DNA of 64,000 nt, taken from Boletus sp. NGJ. Lineage: Eukaryota; Basidiomycota; Agaricomycetes; Boletales; Boletaceae. The number at the start of each line of letters is the position of its first letter. Positions within the stretch are counted from its first letter, which is position 1. Made by a program: the position numbers and the translations under genes. Of this stretch, positions 33,760 through 46,974 are shown one piece after another. The notes under the pieces were generated by a model. The model worked only from the letters and a program-made list of their open reading frames with translations, did no database searches and was not told the origin of the DNA. The stretch covers positions 620,001 to 684,000 of the forward strand of contig JAGTXK010000073.1 of assembly GCA_019096195.1 (NCBI GenBank). The letters run 5' to 3'.

Positions 33760-35653
33760 TTAGGCATATTCCAAGACCTTGGTGATGATACCAGTACCAA
33801 CTAAATCAATCAAATCAGTCCCGTTCGTGGTAGCAAGTACACGCCACTCACTCGTCTTGTTGCCCTCGCGAAGCGTAAATCTGTGGAAGCAGTGCGGTCA
33901 GACGCACCGTTCGACACCGAGGTTTGAAGACATACCGAGATCCAACTTCTGCGGCAACATCTGTCTGAAGCGAACAAATCATCTCCACATTATCGCCGGG
34001 CATAACCTGATATACACGTTAGAGTAACGCTTCCCTATTTGTAACACAACAAACCATTTTATCCTCGGCGTCTGGGGTGCCAGGTGGGAAGGTCAGCGAT
34101 GTGGTGATATCAGCAGTCCGAAGGAAGAGTTGTGGGCGGTAGTTGGACACGAACGGCGTGTAGCGTCCACCTAGACCATGTCAGTACAATGACATACATG
34201 GGCCCAAGATTACAAACCTTCGTCTTTGGTGAGGACGTAAAGTTGGGCTTGGAATTGCTTGACAGCTTTAATCGAACCAGGGATAGCAATAATCTGACCG
34301 CGTTTGAGCTGCTCTCGTTTCACGCCACGAAGCAAAACACCCATGTTATCTCCAGCTTCACCCTGTCAGGAGCAAGGATGGGTCACTCAACCATGTCGGG
34401 GAACAACGAATGCTTACTCTCTCCAATTCCTTGTGGAACATCTCTGTTGGGGTGCAACTTAGTATGTTGAGAAGAGCAATATCAGCGTGCTAACCGATGC
34501 CCGTCAAAGTGGTCTTGAGTGATGAACCAAGGCCAAGCACTTCGACTTCTCCACCCTTTGTGATTACGCCGCGCTCAGCCTAACGAGCGGAGTGAATCAA
34601 CGAACTAGACATCGTGAATGGAGTTTGCTCACACGGCCAGTGGCCACAGTACCGCGACCAGGAATGGAGAACACATCCTCAATGGGCATGAGGAAAGGCT
34701 TTTCGAGGTCACCTTGTGGATGGTCAGGATTGTGTTATGACCAATACAAGATAGGAAAGACATACGAGGGGGAACATCGAGCCAGCGGTCGCAGGCTTGT
34801 ACAAGTTCGAGGATCTTATTCTTGCCAGTTTCATCGTCTCGACCCTCGAGGGCAGCCAAAGCTGAACCCATGATGATAGGAGTGTTTTCACCATCAAAGT
34901 TATATGTCGATAATAGGTCGCGCATCTCCATGTCTACGAGTTCGAGCATCTCGGCGTCAGGAACCATGTCGACCTTGTTGATGAAGACGACGAGTTTTTT
35001 TATGCCAACTTGGCGAGCAAGGAGAAGATGTTCGCGGGTTTGGGGCATCTGGCCATCAGTGGCTGAGACGACGATGATACCACCATCCATCTGCGCAGCG
35101 CCGGTGATCATGTTCTTGATGTCTAGCAGGACAGATGAGTGGTGAGGAGTGAGGTACATGGAGAACTCACAGTCAGCGTGACCAGGACAGTCGACGTGGG
35201 CGTAGTGGCGAGCATCGGACTCGTATTCTACATGGGCGGAATTAATGGTGATACCACGCGCCTTTTCCTCGGGAGCCTTGTCGATCTGTGAGTAGTCTGT
35301 GAACTTGGCTGAGCCCTTGTCTGAGAGCACTTTGGTGATGGCAGCGGTGAGGGTCGTCTTCCCATGGTCGACGTGGCCTGCGAACGCGTCAAGACGCGTC
35401 GGCGGAGAGGGGAGGGGAGGTTACCGATGGTTCCAATATTCATGTGGGGCTTGGTGCGGGTGAATTTTGTCGCAATGTCAGCATAGCGACGTCGGCCCAC
35501 TATTGGGGGGCAAGAAAAGGGGAAGGCCGGGACGGATGGCGACAGAGAGGGCATGCATGTTGTCGTCCGACAACGAGCATAGAGCGAGGACGTCCCCAAG
35601 GCTGGGGGAGCGAGTTTTTGGACGACTGCTCTCTGTGCTGCCAAACGAAACAT
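33760..35653 (-). CDS. TUF1: Elongation factor Tu, mitochondrial
   Basis: EF-Tu brings aminoacyl-tRNA to the mitochondrial ribosome. The start at 35653 ([19 protein letters not shown]) is an import sequence, and the mature protein begins near [20 protein letters not shown]. An intron then joins IG to [14 protein letters not shown], the P-loop. [20 protein letters not shown] is switch [20 protein letters not shown] the G3 region, INKVDMV the G4 motif, and [18 protein letters not shown] opens domain II. The last intron (donor GTGAGT) joins REGNKT to [13 protein letters not shown]. About nine exons. It is divergent from PEX14 with 75 bp between starts. Confidence 0.96.
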
Positions 35654-35728
35654 GACTGTGCAAAGAAAACAGCGCGGGAGGGACCAAGTAGTAGAAAAAT
35701 GTAACTCGGGCGGAGTACGAATCCTACC

Positions 35729-36702
35729 ATGGACAGACAGGATCTCTTCAAAAATGCGGTCGCCTTCTTGTCCGACCCAAATGCAAGTTTATCTCTCTCC
35801 CCTCTCTCCCCCCCCGCTCAACACCACCAGACACAGAATGCCCCCATCCCACAGCGCATCCAGTTCCTCGAAGCCAAGGGCCTCTCTGGCCCGGAGATCG
35901 ACCGCGCCATGAGACTCGCAGCCAGTCAACCCCCACCACCAGCCTCGTACCACCAACAGTGGGACTGGCGTGACTACTTTGTGCGTCTTCTCGCAAACCA
36001 CATCCATCGCTCACCCTCATCCCCCGCAGATCACTGCTGTCGTATCAGGCACCCTCGCATACGGCGCAGCCTCTTTCTTCAGGAAATACCTACTGCCCCA
36101 TCTCAAACCACCAACGGCGACCGCTTACGAACAAGACCGTGATGCCCTTACCGCCCAATTCGATGCCGCAGAGGCACTGCTAAAGGAAATTCAGGCCGAG
36201 ACGGCTTCCGTGCGAGCAGCAGTCGACGAGCAAAGCGAGCGCGTAGACAAGGCTTCTAGAGACGTCCAGGCAGCCGTCGTCGAAATGCGCCAAGGTGAGA
36301 CAAAAACAAGGGACGAGATGCGCGAAATTCGCGAAGAGATCGAGAACATCCGGGAAATGCTGCCCAAGGTAGTCCATATTCTTTCCCTTGTCCCGCATTC
36401 TGAACAGTGACACGTTCAAGATGATCGAGAAGAACAAGGAAACTCAGAAACAATCCCTCGCAGAGCTTCAACAAGAGCTCAAGTCGCTCAAGGCACTTTT
36501 ACTTAGCCGTAGTCCAAGCGGTCTGACAAGTTCTCCCTCGACCCCATTACCACCTTTGGCGGGTAGACCATCCATCCCGTCATGGCAACTTGCGAATACC
36601 ACCTCCGAACTGGCCCCGGCAGAGTCCCCCAGACGGAGTCTCCCAATTATCTCAAACGGTAAAGGGAAGGAAGTAGAGTTGCCCCCCGACGAAAGCTCGT
36701 AA
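35729..36702 (+). CDS. PEX14: Peroxin Pex14, peroxisomal import docking factor
   Basis: Pex14 docks the Pex5/Pex7 receptors at the peroxisome membrane. Three exons (35729-35980, 36030-36368, 36421-36702) give 290 residues. The conserved N-terminal domain reads LFKNAVAFLSDPNA, PQRIQFLEAKGLSGPEIDRA with the hydrophobic groove for WxxxF motifs; a Pro-rich link and WDWRDYF precede one hydrophobic segment (ITAVVSGTLAYGAASFF). A long coiled coil follows, then a disordered Ser/Pro tail. The N-terminal domain contains an extra Ser/Pro-rich loop of about 17 residues coded between 35787 and 35836; I read it as exon because no intron there keeps the frame. Confidence 0.93.
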
Positions 36703-36800
36703 TGTATTTGCTTTGTCATGTACTTAGTACTTGGTTTGTATGTGATGGTCATCTACGTGTTCAGGTAGCGACCAACCGCCGTATCATCTCTCAACCACGA

Positions 36801-39781
36801 ATGTTCTCCCAGTTCCGCCAGGCAGTAGAGAATCTCGCCCAGCCCCTCCCTCGTCAGTCTCAAGACAACCCCTTGTCTGCGGATGTTCGGAGTCAGTCAC
36901 CAGATCCTCTGCGCCAGTCTTCAGCACAGTTGGCCGAAAATAACATCGTGAACCTCCGCAAGTCGATTGCGGCACAACGGACTGTGAGTCCTGCACAACA
37001 GAACACGGCGAATTCCCGCCCGCGGTCTGCCAGCCCCGGTCCTTCGTCAACCACCAAGGGTACATCCGATTCTGGTTTGCGCAAGACAACCCTTGAGGAG
37101 CGTTTGCGCGCATCCTTCGTCGTGTCTGAATCCTCAGGAAATAGCACGCCGAACCCGTCGACGAGCGCATCGCCCACCCCTCATACGGTCCCCGTCAGCC
37201 AGCATCCACTTTCACCGACGCCATTATCAGACTCCCAAGGTCTTGCGATAGCCACTACTGCCCCTGCTTTCGACACTCCTGCTGGCGGCTGCGCCCAGGC
37301 TGAAGAATGTAAAGACACTGGTGATATTTTGGTTCCTTCGCAGGAACCCAACGAGGCTGCGCAACCACCGAGTGTAACACTACCTACCCCGACTGTGGGC
37401 TCAACAGACAGTATACCCAAAGACTCGACTACCGATCCTTGTGTGGATGTAACACTGACGCAAGAGGCACCACAAGCGATGAACACGGACACGCAGCAAT
37501 GCACCCAAACTTCTGAGGTCGTTGACGCGTTGACAGTAGACCCAGATCCTACCGGAGAAGAGGGTGTCAAAGTAGAGACTGAGCCTACGGTAATCGATGG
37601 GTCAAAGGACGCAGATGTCGAGGCGCTTCAGGAGCGCCTCAGGCTGGTGGAGGAAAGATTCGCAGGTAAAGTCGCAAATCTTGCACACTTGGGCTAGCAT
37701 GAACGTTGGGCATACCAGACGTATCCACCTCGTTCAAGAAACTTCAAGTTGAAAGGCGGGATATAGATGACGTTATCAGTGAGCTGACTCCGTTAAAAGG
37801 ATTCGAGGACGTCGCAGCCTTGCGTGAGTATCTCATCAATGTCACCATGAAAGTCGAGGTAAGCGGGCTGTACAACCACGATGGGTCTGGTCTGGTCATA
37901 TTTTGTTCCTCAGCTCAGCCAAGATGAATTGCAACGACTCAATGGAAAGCTCACGCGTACGCTTATTATTATTTGTTTCTCGTCGCTCCTCCAAAGATGA
38001 CGTTTATAGGGCAGGAGGAACGATTGGAGGAACTCCAGGACACTCACCGACTGGAGACTGCTTCTCAGTCGGATCAAATCGAAAAATTACGACGGCAGTT
38101 GAGCGAGGCTGAAGCCCTTATCACTGCATCACAATCTACAGCGTCGCAAACAGAAGAGTACAACGCTAGACGGGATTCCGACATCGAACACCTCCGCGCC
38201 GAAGTTTCCAAAGCGAACGTATTCGCACAGGAGGAGGAGGAAAAGAGAGTGAAAGCTATAAGTTTACTCAAGACTGTGAGACAGAAGTTGATAAAGGCAG
38301 AGAAGGAGAGGGACGATGCATCGCGAGAGCTAAACGAGACGAGAGACAAGAATTTGGAGGACAGGGAGAAAGATCGTGCTGAGCGAGCCAACTTGGAAAG
38401 AGAAGTCGATGTGGTCAATGCGGAACGCGAGAAAGCGGTGGTTGGGTTACGAGCACAATTCGACAAGGACATCGCTGCTGCAAGGGATCGTGCAGAAAGG
38501 GATATTCAAATCGCAAAAAAACAGTTTGATGCCGAAACGAATGCACTCAAGGTAATGGAGTTTGCCCTATTCTAATTCCCACTGCTCATAGCCTCCTAGA
38601 CTTCATACTCTGCAGACGTTTCCGTCAAAAAATCACGTATCAGCAACCTTGAGAACACAGTGGCCAACCTCACCGGGGAAAATAAATCATTCTTCGAGCA
38701 GCTGGAGCTACGACAGGCTGAACTCGAGTCCTCACAGTGCCATGCGGAGTTGCTACAGGCCCAAAACACAGAGCTTCAGTTTCAGCTGAAAGAATTGCAA
38801 GAGCGAATCGCTCTACTCAATGAAGAAGTCAGTGAACTTCGAGGGGAGCACGAAGTGCGATCGCAAATCTCCAGTACTTCTGCAGAGGAACTTTCGCAAC
38901 TGGTCTCCTCGATAGAAATCAAATACGAGGCGAAGCTCTCGGAACTCAAGAGGACGTTGACGACTGCTGAGAAAGATCGCACTGAAGCCGAAGCGAACTG
39001 GAGTCGCAAGCTCACAGAAAAGACTAAGGAGACAGAAGAACTGAAGCGCATGCTTCAGTCCAATGCTCAATTACGCGAGCGGGATGAAGATATGACTGGA
39101 GCGTTGAAAGCTGATATCGAGAAGCTCCAGACCGAGTCTCGATCTCAGCACAGTCGATTATATGAACTTCAAACTCGTATTGACACCTTCAAGGATGCCG
39201 AGGTGGGTCTGTATACCTTCCAGATTAACGTCTTGCTAATTGGTTGTCTCGGCATAGTCAACTCTGCATCGACGTCTCTCGGAAGCTGCAGCCCGTGCCG
39301 ACGACAGCGAGAAACGACTCGAAGGGAGCAAATCCCGAGAAGCTCAGTTACGCACACAAAATAAAGTATGATTTCTGATTTTTCGGAATCACCTCGCTCA
39401 ACAAAAGATAGACCCTTCGAGATGAACTTCGAAAGGTCCAAAATTCGGTTGCCGTTCTGGAAAGACAGCGCAACCCGGGTGCTGGATATTGGACATCTCG
39501 ACCAGAAGTCACGGACTCGCGCACTTCCCATTTCCTCGATTCTGGACCCGCCTTCTTCCCCCTCGCTCTCTCTTGTCAGGAATGAAGAGGAAATTAACTA
39601 CGAGTACCTGCGGAATGTCATTCTTCAATTCCTAGAACACAAGGAGATGAGAGTAAGTGTTTAAGACCAATTATTCCAGCGTGCGGGTGATAATCCTCCC
39701 TAGCCAAACCTCGTACGAGTCTTATCAACAATATTGCACTTCACTCCTCAGGAGACGCGGCGGCTCATGTCCAAAGTATGA
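36801..39781 (+). CDS. IMH1: GRIP-domain golgin (Imh1/golgin-245-like)
   Basis: The protein is a long coiled-coil tether of the trans-Golgi. MFSQFRQAVENLAQP begins an N-terminal disordered, Ser/Pro-rich part of about 290 residues. From LQERLRLVEERFA onward it is almost continuous heptad-like coil (for example SDQIEKLRRQLSEAEALITA and LRDELRKVQNSVAVLERQRN). The C-terminal GRIP domain is INYEYLRNVILQFLEHKEMR, then PNLVRVLSTILHFTPQETRR, which contains the Tyr that binds Arl1-GTP. About nine exons; several acceptors (39362-39400, about 39590) were chosen to keep the coil in frame. The stop at 39781 directly follows the GRIP core; a further exon is possible but not evident. Confidence 0.87.
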
Positions 39782-40017
39782 AGGTGTTGATACCATTGAA
39801 TACTGCGCTTTTTTGGGACTTTATCGATACCCTTGCTTGCGACGTTGCTCTGTTCACCTCGTGTTTTGGACCCCTGTCATAATCATTTTGACTTGATGGA
39901 GCGAAGCAAAAGGCTAGCGTAGACCCATATGACGCGCGTGGTACTCCGCTTCTTCCCCACGACTTGTATATCATACTATTCGGAACAACTACCTGTGCCA
40001 AGGACTCGAATTACTTC

Positions 40018-43000
40018 ATGTCCCTGGCGAGTTTGACGCGGAATTCATACCAGAGTGGTATCTCTCCGGTTCAGGTGAGGCATGGCAGTTAGAAACTTGG
40101 ACGACCATTCTAATCCATCAACTCGCATTTGAAGTGGATCGAGCTTTGCAAACTATGGGTGGATAAAGAAACGTTGGACCACGGCTCACGCAATGTCGGG
40201 CCTGCAATCAGCGGTGTGCAAAAACGCGCTTGCTATCAGAGAACTAACCCATGAAACACACACTGGAATCTAACAGATGCAGTCATCGCTCTATGTAGCA
40301 TCTACGATGCCAATCCTATCCTTCTAGCCTACCTCAGACATGCCCTGAGTAGTGGACTTGTCTCGACTTCAGATTTCGTTGCTACTTTCCTCCGCGCCGC
40401 ACGATCATCACAGCTTCAAAACGGCTCAACGCTCGATGTGCTTTGTCGCATAGCATTGGATGCTCACTATACCTCTGGAGTGCCACCGCTCGACTCCCTT
40501 CTCCCCTCTGCAAGTTCCCAAACTCCCATACTAGCCATAGTAAACGATGCGCTGGCATTCCTTCGTCAGGCCTACTCTCTCCCACCTTCTGGATTCCACA
40601 CGCTCTCGGCGTCCGCTTCAGAGCTTATCACCCTGGTTTTGCCCTGCGTTCCAGACGTCTTGCAAATGTCGACAACCCAAGCCATGCTATGTTTTGGAGA
40701 CGCTAATGACTTGCTCCACTCCGTGCGGCTCTCTCCGGAGGTCCGTCAGGTGCTGGAGACGTTTGTGTTTTCCTTGAGCCTGCTGATCGGAGATGACGCC
40801 AAGGTTGCTCGCGAGGCACAGATAATACACACCCAACTTGCCCTTGGGAAGCGTGATATGCTGGGTTCCAACCTCGAAGCTGATTTTATCTCGTGCGGTT
40901 TGTTACTACAGTCCCTTGTGAGCCATTCTCCTACTTCACCACCACTGCGCTAAGAGCTTGCAAGATTGCATCCCGGGCTAGCGACTATGGCGCCGGTAGC
41001 GGTTTAGAGGCTGTGGTGCTGCTGACAGGTCTATTGCGATGGACATCCTTAGCTCCAAATATCTTCTACACCCAGATGCTTTTGGCGTCCATGACCTGTG
41101 TCGCACAAAGCTCACCGAAAGGCATCCATGACGGATCTTTTTTCATGTGGAGAACGTTCGTCCTTGGCCGCGTAAGGTGTCTTGTTACGCGTACGAATGC
41201 CACTATATTAAGCTCAAGCCTACAGCTGCCTCGCCTCTTGTACATTTTCGAGAAGGAGTTGGAAGGCCATGGAACGGTTGAGGCAGACTGGGTATGTCAT
41301 TACCGCCTTCGTGGGGTAACATCACCTCATCTCTTTGCAGCGGGCTGCGATGCATGCTGCAGTCTCAGCGATGCTTCAACGCTCCGATTTGCTGTCGCGG
41401 TGTGATCATGTTCAAGCACAGGCAAGGACCAGGGAACCAAGTGAAGAAGAAACTGCTGGGTTGGGTTCCTCCTCTGATATGTGGTCATGTGTTTACGCCT
41501 ATTTCAGCACAGGTTCATTCGTCAGAGATTTAATGCAGCAACTGTACGCAGTTGGACTCATAGATCAGGGATTCGCAGTGACTGCGGATCCCACTCTTGC
41601 GAACGACTTTGGTACACGGCTTCAGGCTGAGGCTTCCGAGCATAACTGTACGCTTGAGGTGAAACAGTCATCGTCCATGCAAAGTATTAGCCGATATCAA
41701 TTTTGCAGAGCTACCTTGATTCAAGACTCACAATGGAGCTTAGTGAAGAAGACACACAGACATTATGGCATCGCATCCGTCTTGAACCGGGGAGTCACCA
41801 TTTCTTCGCTCAAGTAGTCCGTAAAGTGAGTGACTGAGAATATGAATTCTTGCATAGCGGGCAATAAATATCCGTAGCGTTTTACATCCCACTCAAAATC
41901 AGGAGATTTAGAAGTTTTGAGTCATCTCACCAAGATGCTCTATGCACACGATTTCGCGCTCGACATCCTGTCTCTCCACCTAAAGATTACAGACCTCGTG
42001 TTCGAGGCATTGGAATTACTTCATGAATACGATTGCGAAACTATTGGTATGTGTACTTCTCACCGAGGTGTGGATGCTCACTGCGTGACACAGGCGATCC
42101 ACAAACGGCTGTTAGCCATCTAGGGGACGTTGTGCTATTCATCCAGATGGTGTTAACCAAGTTTCAGGCCAGTACATCACATGTTCCTCGATTGTGTCCG
42201 AATCAATGTCCTGCAGATTTCGGCACCCTCGCTGAGGCGAGGTGGTAAGGTGCTTCGAACAGAGTTTTTACGATCCTCACGGGTCTATCATCCTGAGGAC
42301 CTCCCTCCTGATGTAAAAACGGTGTTTACCGGATGGTTTAAAGCTATATTCGATAGCAGCAGCGAAGGAATCGACGATACCATCCTCCGGTAAATTCAAA
42401 TACCCCTTCTCTTACCATAGTATTAAACCTGACGTCCAGGTCGACGAAACCCAAAACTTTGCTCCAAATGTCCCCGACGCTTTTCTCTCAAGCTTGCATC
42501 GCACGACAAGAGGGACGTATAGATCACGACGTCCTCCACAACGGTATCTCGTATTTCCTTGGCCCCCTTCTCAATTGGACACTCGTGGGTGTTGTTCATG
42601 CGATGCTATTCGAGTTCCAGCAGCGGGGGTGTGTTTTCATGTCAAATTCTGCTCAATTTTTTTTTCATGATTATGCAGGTTTGCTGCCCCTGTCCAACTT
42701 GAGGTTCTGCAAAGCTTGTTATTGGCGTCAACGTGTCCCCATGTAATCCTGTGCCTCTGCAGTCCAAACATTCTGAAAATCCTCTCTGGAAAGCGCACAC
42801 AAATCATGATCTCGAGTCTCCATTATGACATTGGTGCCATCAGATCTGTTGCATTCCGGACACTGTCAGTCAGAAAGGAGGGTGAGGTTGTTTCCTCTCT
42901 TGTTGAGTCTTTTGGCGGTGACCACCTTTGTGCCAGGAAGCAGCCAAGTGCTGGAAGACTCTACGACTACGCCACCAGATGCATTCTTGGATTTCCCTAG

Positions 43001-43532
43001 GCGGGAGATCCGCAACGCATTTGTGTTGGCACGGCAGCATAAAGCGCCGCGTATTGACGTGGGTCGCTGCCTCACCATCACCACACCTACAAAATTCCTC
43101 CTACTACTATGGACCGAGCTGTGTGTGGCTGCGAGCCTTGGAGAAACGGAGACGTGTCGTCGAATGATGACATTCGTGCTCGTCGTGCCACGTTCTGGTG
43201 TACCCCCACTCCTCCCGCTCTTCGTGTACAATGTTCTCCCTCAGTTGATTGCCGCAGTCGATCAGCAAGGAGGCGACACGACTGTTAACACAGAACTTCT
43301 GGCGACGATCATCGCTGGTGCACTCTCCTGTGCCCTTCATCTCGAATGGGCACTGCAGACCATGTGCAACGATCATGCCGCGCGGCTGGGACAGGCAAGC
43401 GCTGTATTGGCCAGAAAACTAGCTGCGGACCTTCGTACACGGAAAACAACATCGGGTACGAGCAGGACAATTCTCGAACGTTTGGGTACATCGTCTCCCT
43501 TTGCTGCAAGCTTTCCAGTATTTATGACGTGA
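40018..43532 (+). CDS. MED5: Mediator complex subunit 5 (Med5/Nut1)
   Basis: Med5 sits in the Mediator tail and transmits activator signals to RNA polymerase II. The short first exon (40018-40074) encodes MSLASLTRNSYQSGISPVQ and splices to WIELCKLWVDKETLDHGSRN, a start shared by Agaricomycete Med5 proteins as I recall them. Further conserved stretches are ILLAYLRHALSSG, FGDANDLLHSVRLSPEVRQV, SHLTKMLYAHDFALDILSLH, YFLGPLLNWTLVGVVHAMLF and the end LGTSSPFAASFPVF. The protein is long and all-helical, with no catalytic motif. About twelve exons, not all junctions fixed. The Med5 label rests on the global resemblance and the start motif; other large helical scaffold proteins are less likely. Confidence 0.8.
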
Positions 43533-43782
43533 TGAGTACAATGAGTTTATAGCATATGATGAGGATTTCGTGATCTGGTGCGACATCATGTGCAACTGTA
43601 ATTACTCACAGATCATCTCACGCTGTGGATGCTGGCGGAGCTGCCAACAGCATTATCAAATGGAGCCATAATAACTCTGAAAAAACGTACGACAACAGGC
43701 GTTCTCCAAGGGATCGCAGTTCTGGTCTGCTGGGCAAAGAATGAGACAAGACGAATCCGTAGACATCTAGCAACCCGATCAA

Positions 43783-45341
43783 TTAATCGTTGTTTATCTT
43801 CACAGAGCCCGCTGGCCTACGAACCTTTAGATGTTCCTCGGGTATCACATGAGGGCTACGTGAGTGGTATTCGGGCTGGATGGTACTAGAATGGATGCCA
43901 TGGTGGTGAAGAGCTTTGCGGATTTCTGCAGCGACGGGCATGAAGTCGTGATTACGGGACGCCATCACATGCACTGATGCGACTATTTTGGATTCAGAGA
44001 GCTGCCAGACATGAAGCTCGTGGACTGAAAGCACGCCCTTGACGCTCAATATCGATGCCCGCACATCATCAAGGGAGATGGTTGACGGGACACCCTGTAA
44101 CAGAATGAAGGACGCACTTCGAACTTGAGTCAGTGCCAGAATCAGGTCCCGTGTCGACAAAGCGAAATGAGGACAAACACACCCAAAGGCAATGCGGAGG
44201 AAAAGATGATCACTGTGATCACGAGACTAATCACAGGATCGAAATAAAATTTGTATTTCCATGTCGTGAGCCAGATGACAAGGCCGGTGGCGATGACGCC
44301 AACGTTGCCTAGGGCATCGCCCAAAACGTGCAGTACCAAGGCCCGCATGTTCATCGAACCATGCAAGTGACCCTGTCCATGCGCACGATCAACGTGGTCC
44401 GCGGACATCTGAGATGATGCTGGTGGAGGGTCCTCGGTCAGTGAGGCGAGGAGAGGGGTTTCCTCACTCGAACGAGTAGTGCTGTCCTGAGTGAACGCAG
44501 ATGATGCAATATCTTGGGCGGTTTGTAAGAGCGAAGCGCGGGTAGCGACAGGGTGTCCATACAGCGATGAGTAGGATGTAGAGCGGTTCCGGGTAGCAAC
44601 AAGGTCGCCGCTGCTGTCTTGAACGACGTGTATGCTGGCAGGTCGAGAGGATGGAGCACTACCCTTGTGCTCATGGGTGTGACCGTGTTCTGAGATGAAT
44701 GGCGTTAGGTCGGTGATGAGACAAATCAGGGCCGTCGCACCGTGGAAAAGGAATAGGCCGACGATATTAGATGCCAAACCGAAAAATCCGACTATAACTA
44801 CCAGCCGGGGGTTTGAAATCTCTGCGAGGATTGAGCGGCAGACTTTTGCGACACAAAAAAATGGTGCACACCAGGCGTGCTGAAGAAACGCTCCAAGGCC
44901 TCCATCGAGATCGAGAAGCAGAGTGCCAAGAGGAAAACACCATTGATGAGAGCGGCAAGGATCTCCGCCCTGTGCCAACCGTAGGAGTAGCGAGAATCAT
45001 TTGCGCTTTGATTGGATAGCTGGGTGCGGAGGGCAGCGTGAGGTGAGTTGCGATGAAATGTAAGTTGATGTCAGACCTTGATAGCATAGAGAGCTACGAT
45101 CAAGCTCATGACGTCGCTGCGGGAGGGTGAGGGAGGGCAGGAATGTGGAATTACCACTCACTTGAGCATATGAAAGCTGTCGGCGACCAAAGCAAGCGAG
45201 CCGACGGCATAACCTAAGGAGATTTAGAAGGGAATGACAAAATGCATGGTTGAACATACCGACGATGAGTTCTATGAAGAAGAAGATAACATCTATAGCA
45301 AGCAAGAGCGTTATGCGCGCAGAACGAGACAGCTTGGCCAT
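43783..45341 (-). CDS. ZRC1: Vacuolar zinc/cation transporter of the CDF family (Zrc1/Cot1-like)
   Basis: CDF proteins export zinc or cobalt from the cytosol into the vacuole in exchange for protons. Six helices are predicted: ITLLLAIDVIFFFIELIVG, YAVGSLALVADSFHMLND (helix II with the HxxxD zinc site), MSLIVALYAIK, the LINGVFLLALCFSISMEALE helix, LVVIVGFFGLASNIVGLFLF, and after a long His-rich loop (HGHTHEHKG, HGQGHLHG) MRALVLHVLGDALGNVGVIA with the second HxxxD, then YFDPVISLVITVIIF. The cytosolic C-terminal domain reads VHELHVWQLSESKIVASVHV. The splice join HMLN|DV restores the metal-binding Asp. It diverges from the eIF3h gene with 108 bp between starts. Confidence 0.93.
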
Positions 45342-45449
45342 GGGGTACGGGGAGAATGTTTGTTGTGCCGCTTGTGCGGGGAAACATTCGCAGTGGGATG
45401 CTTAGTCAGCGTTCACGACTTTTTCTTTGCGACACCACCTCTTGAAAAA

Positions 45450-46831
45450 ATGGCCGCCCCATCGATGGCTGCGGCGCTGGCTGCAACGCTGCCAACACCT
45501 GCGTCCGCACCAGTACCAGCTGCGCCAATATATGAGGCCATCCCACCGTCCATGTCTACCGCCATCGACATCGAGGCAGAGATACCACTCACTTGCGTAC
45601 AACTGGATGCACTGGTATGCCACGTTTAATATCCGCCTCTCTGACCACCCGCAACCCACTCCCCCCGTTGTACCGTGTCGCTGACGGCGGTGTGGTAGGT
45701 TGTTACGAAAATAGTACAGCATGGTCGCGAGGCGCCGTCTGCCTCCGCGCACGGCCTTTTGCTGGGACTTGATCTGGATGGGATCCTTGAGGTATCCAAC
45801 AGTTTCCCATTACCGAGCCACACAAGTGAGGAGGAGGACAAATCGTCAAAGTCTATTGGTGGGTCACGCGCAGAATGATGCGATGTACGGATGACCAAGT
45901 TGTGGATATCAGGACGATATCAAGCATCGATGTTGCGATCGCTCAAGGAAGTGCAAGGAGATGACAACGTCGTCGGATTCTATCAATCCACGGCACTGGG
46001 TGCTTTCTTTAACCAGACCTTGATAGATACACAGGCGATACATCAGGAGAGGCTGAGGCACGGGGGTGTCGTCATTGTGCACGGTGATGTGATTTGTCGT
46101 GTTGAACAGCTGGTGGAGACTGATGGAGTGGACAGATGTTTCGCAAACAGCACGGGGGAACGCGTCATTCCGAGCGTTCAGACTGACGCCTTCGTTTATG
46201 GACGCGTACAAGAGGGGGAATTTCAGCTCGACAAGGTGGGATGGCATAGGTTGTGGATGCGATTTATGGACGGCTTACGGTCTGCAGCCTGATGACGCAT
46301 CGATTGATGTTTTCGTCGATCCTTGAGGAGATTCCGCTGAGAATTCGGACGAACCCGCTGGCGAGCGCGTTCTTGCAGAGACTAGCTGCGCCGAGTTTGT
46401 CGCCGTACACGTCTGCGCAGCTTGATGCGGGGGAGACGTCGGGGATTGCGCCGTCGTTCTCGGTGCTGGATCTCGGGCAGTCGGGGCTTTCGCGGAGCCT
46501 GGAGCAGGTATCGGAGGGGATTGACAATTACCGGACGGAAGATGGGAATGTGGGGTATCTGACGAGACAGATTGCGAGAGAGAGACTGCGTGCGGAGCAG
46601 TATATGGCGAAGCGGAAAGAGGAAAACGCACAGCGGGTGGGACAGGGACTGAGTCCACTGCCGGAGGAGGATGTGAGCCGGATGTTCAAGATCCCGGCCG
46701 AGCCGAGTCGACTCGAGAGCATGCTGCTACTCGGGCAGGTGGATGGATATGCCAAGAATCTCGAATCTCGAGCCGGTTTAACTCTGCTCAAAATGTACTC
46801 GGCAAACTTTTCGTCCCTTATTCCCAAATAG
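45450..46831 (+). CDS. eIF3h: Translation initiation factor eIF3 subunit h (MPN domain)
   Basis: eIF3h is an MPN-fold subunit of the eIF3 octamer core. An Ala/Pro-rich start (MAAPSMAAALAATLPTPASA) leads to IPLTCVQLDALV, spliced to VVTKIVQHGREAPSASAHGL and LLGLDLDGILEVSNSFPLP, the MPN core without a JAMM zinc motif. GFYQSTALGAFFNQTLIDTQ and LTPSFMDAYKRGNFSST follow. The C-terminal helices contain EEIPLRIRTNPLASAFL, LEQVSEGIDNYRTEDGNVGY and RLESMLLLGQVDGYAKNLE, all typical of eIF3h. About five exons. The gene is followed in tandem by the DPBB gene. Confidence 0.93.
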
Positions 46832-46867
46832 GATCGGGTCCAATTTGGCTATTTTTATGTTGTTTAA

Positions 46868-46878
46868 TATATAAAAGG
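46868..46878 (+). promoter_or_regulatory. TATA box of the secreted DPBB gene (distal)
   Basis: TATATAAAAGG, 97 bp before the ATG at 46975 and close after the eIF3h stop. A second TATATAAA lies at 46938-46945, only 29 bp before the ATG. The upstream element better fits a transcript start that leaves a leader. Confidence 0.6.
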
Positions 46879-46974
46879 CAGCTCGTTGTCGGACTCATTT
46901 TCAGTTTCTTCTTCTTCCTCTCCTTTGTCGGGCAGAGTATATAAACCCTCTCCCAGTCAATCCTTTTCATTGCC

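Noticed and set aside
35787-35836. Candidate intron in the Pex14 N-terminal domain
   Set aside because: Neither possible acceptor keeps the frame, whereas reading through is open and joins conserved blocks on both sides.
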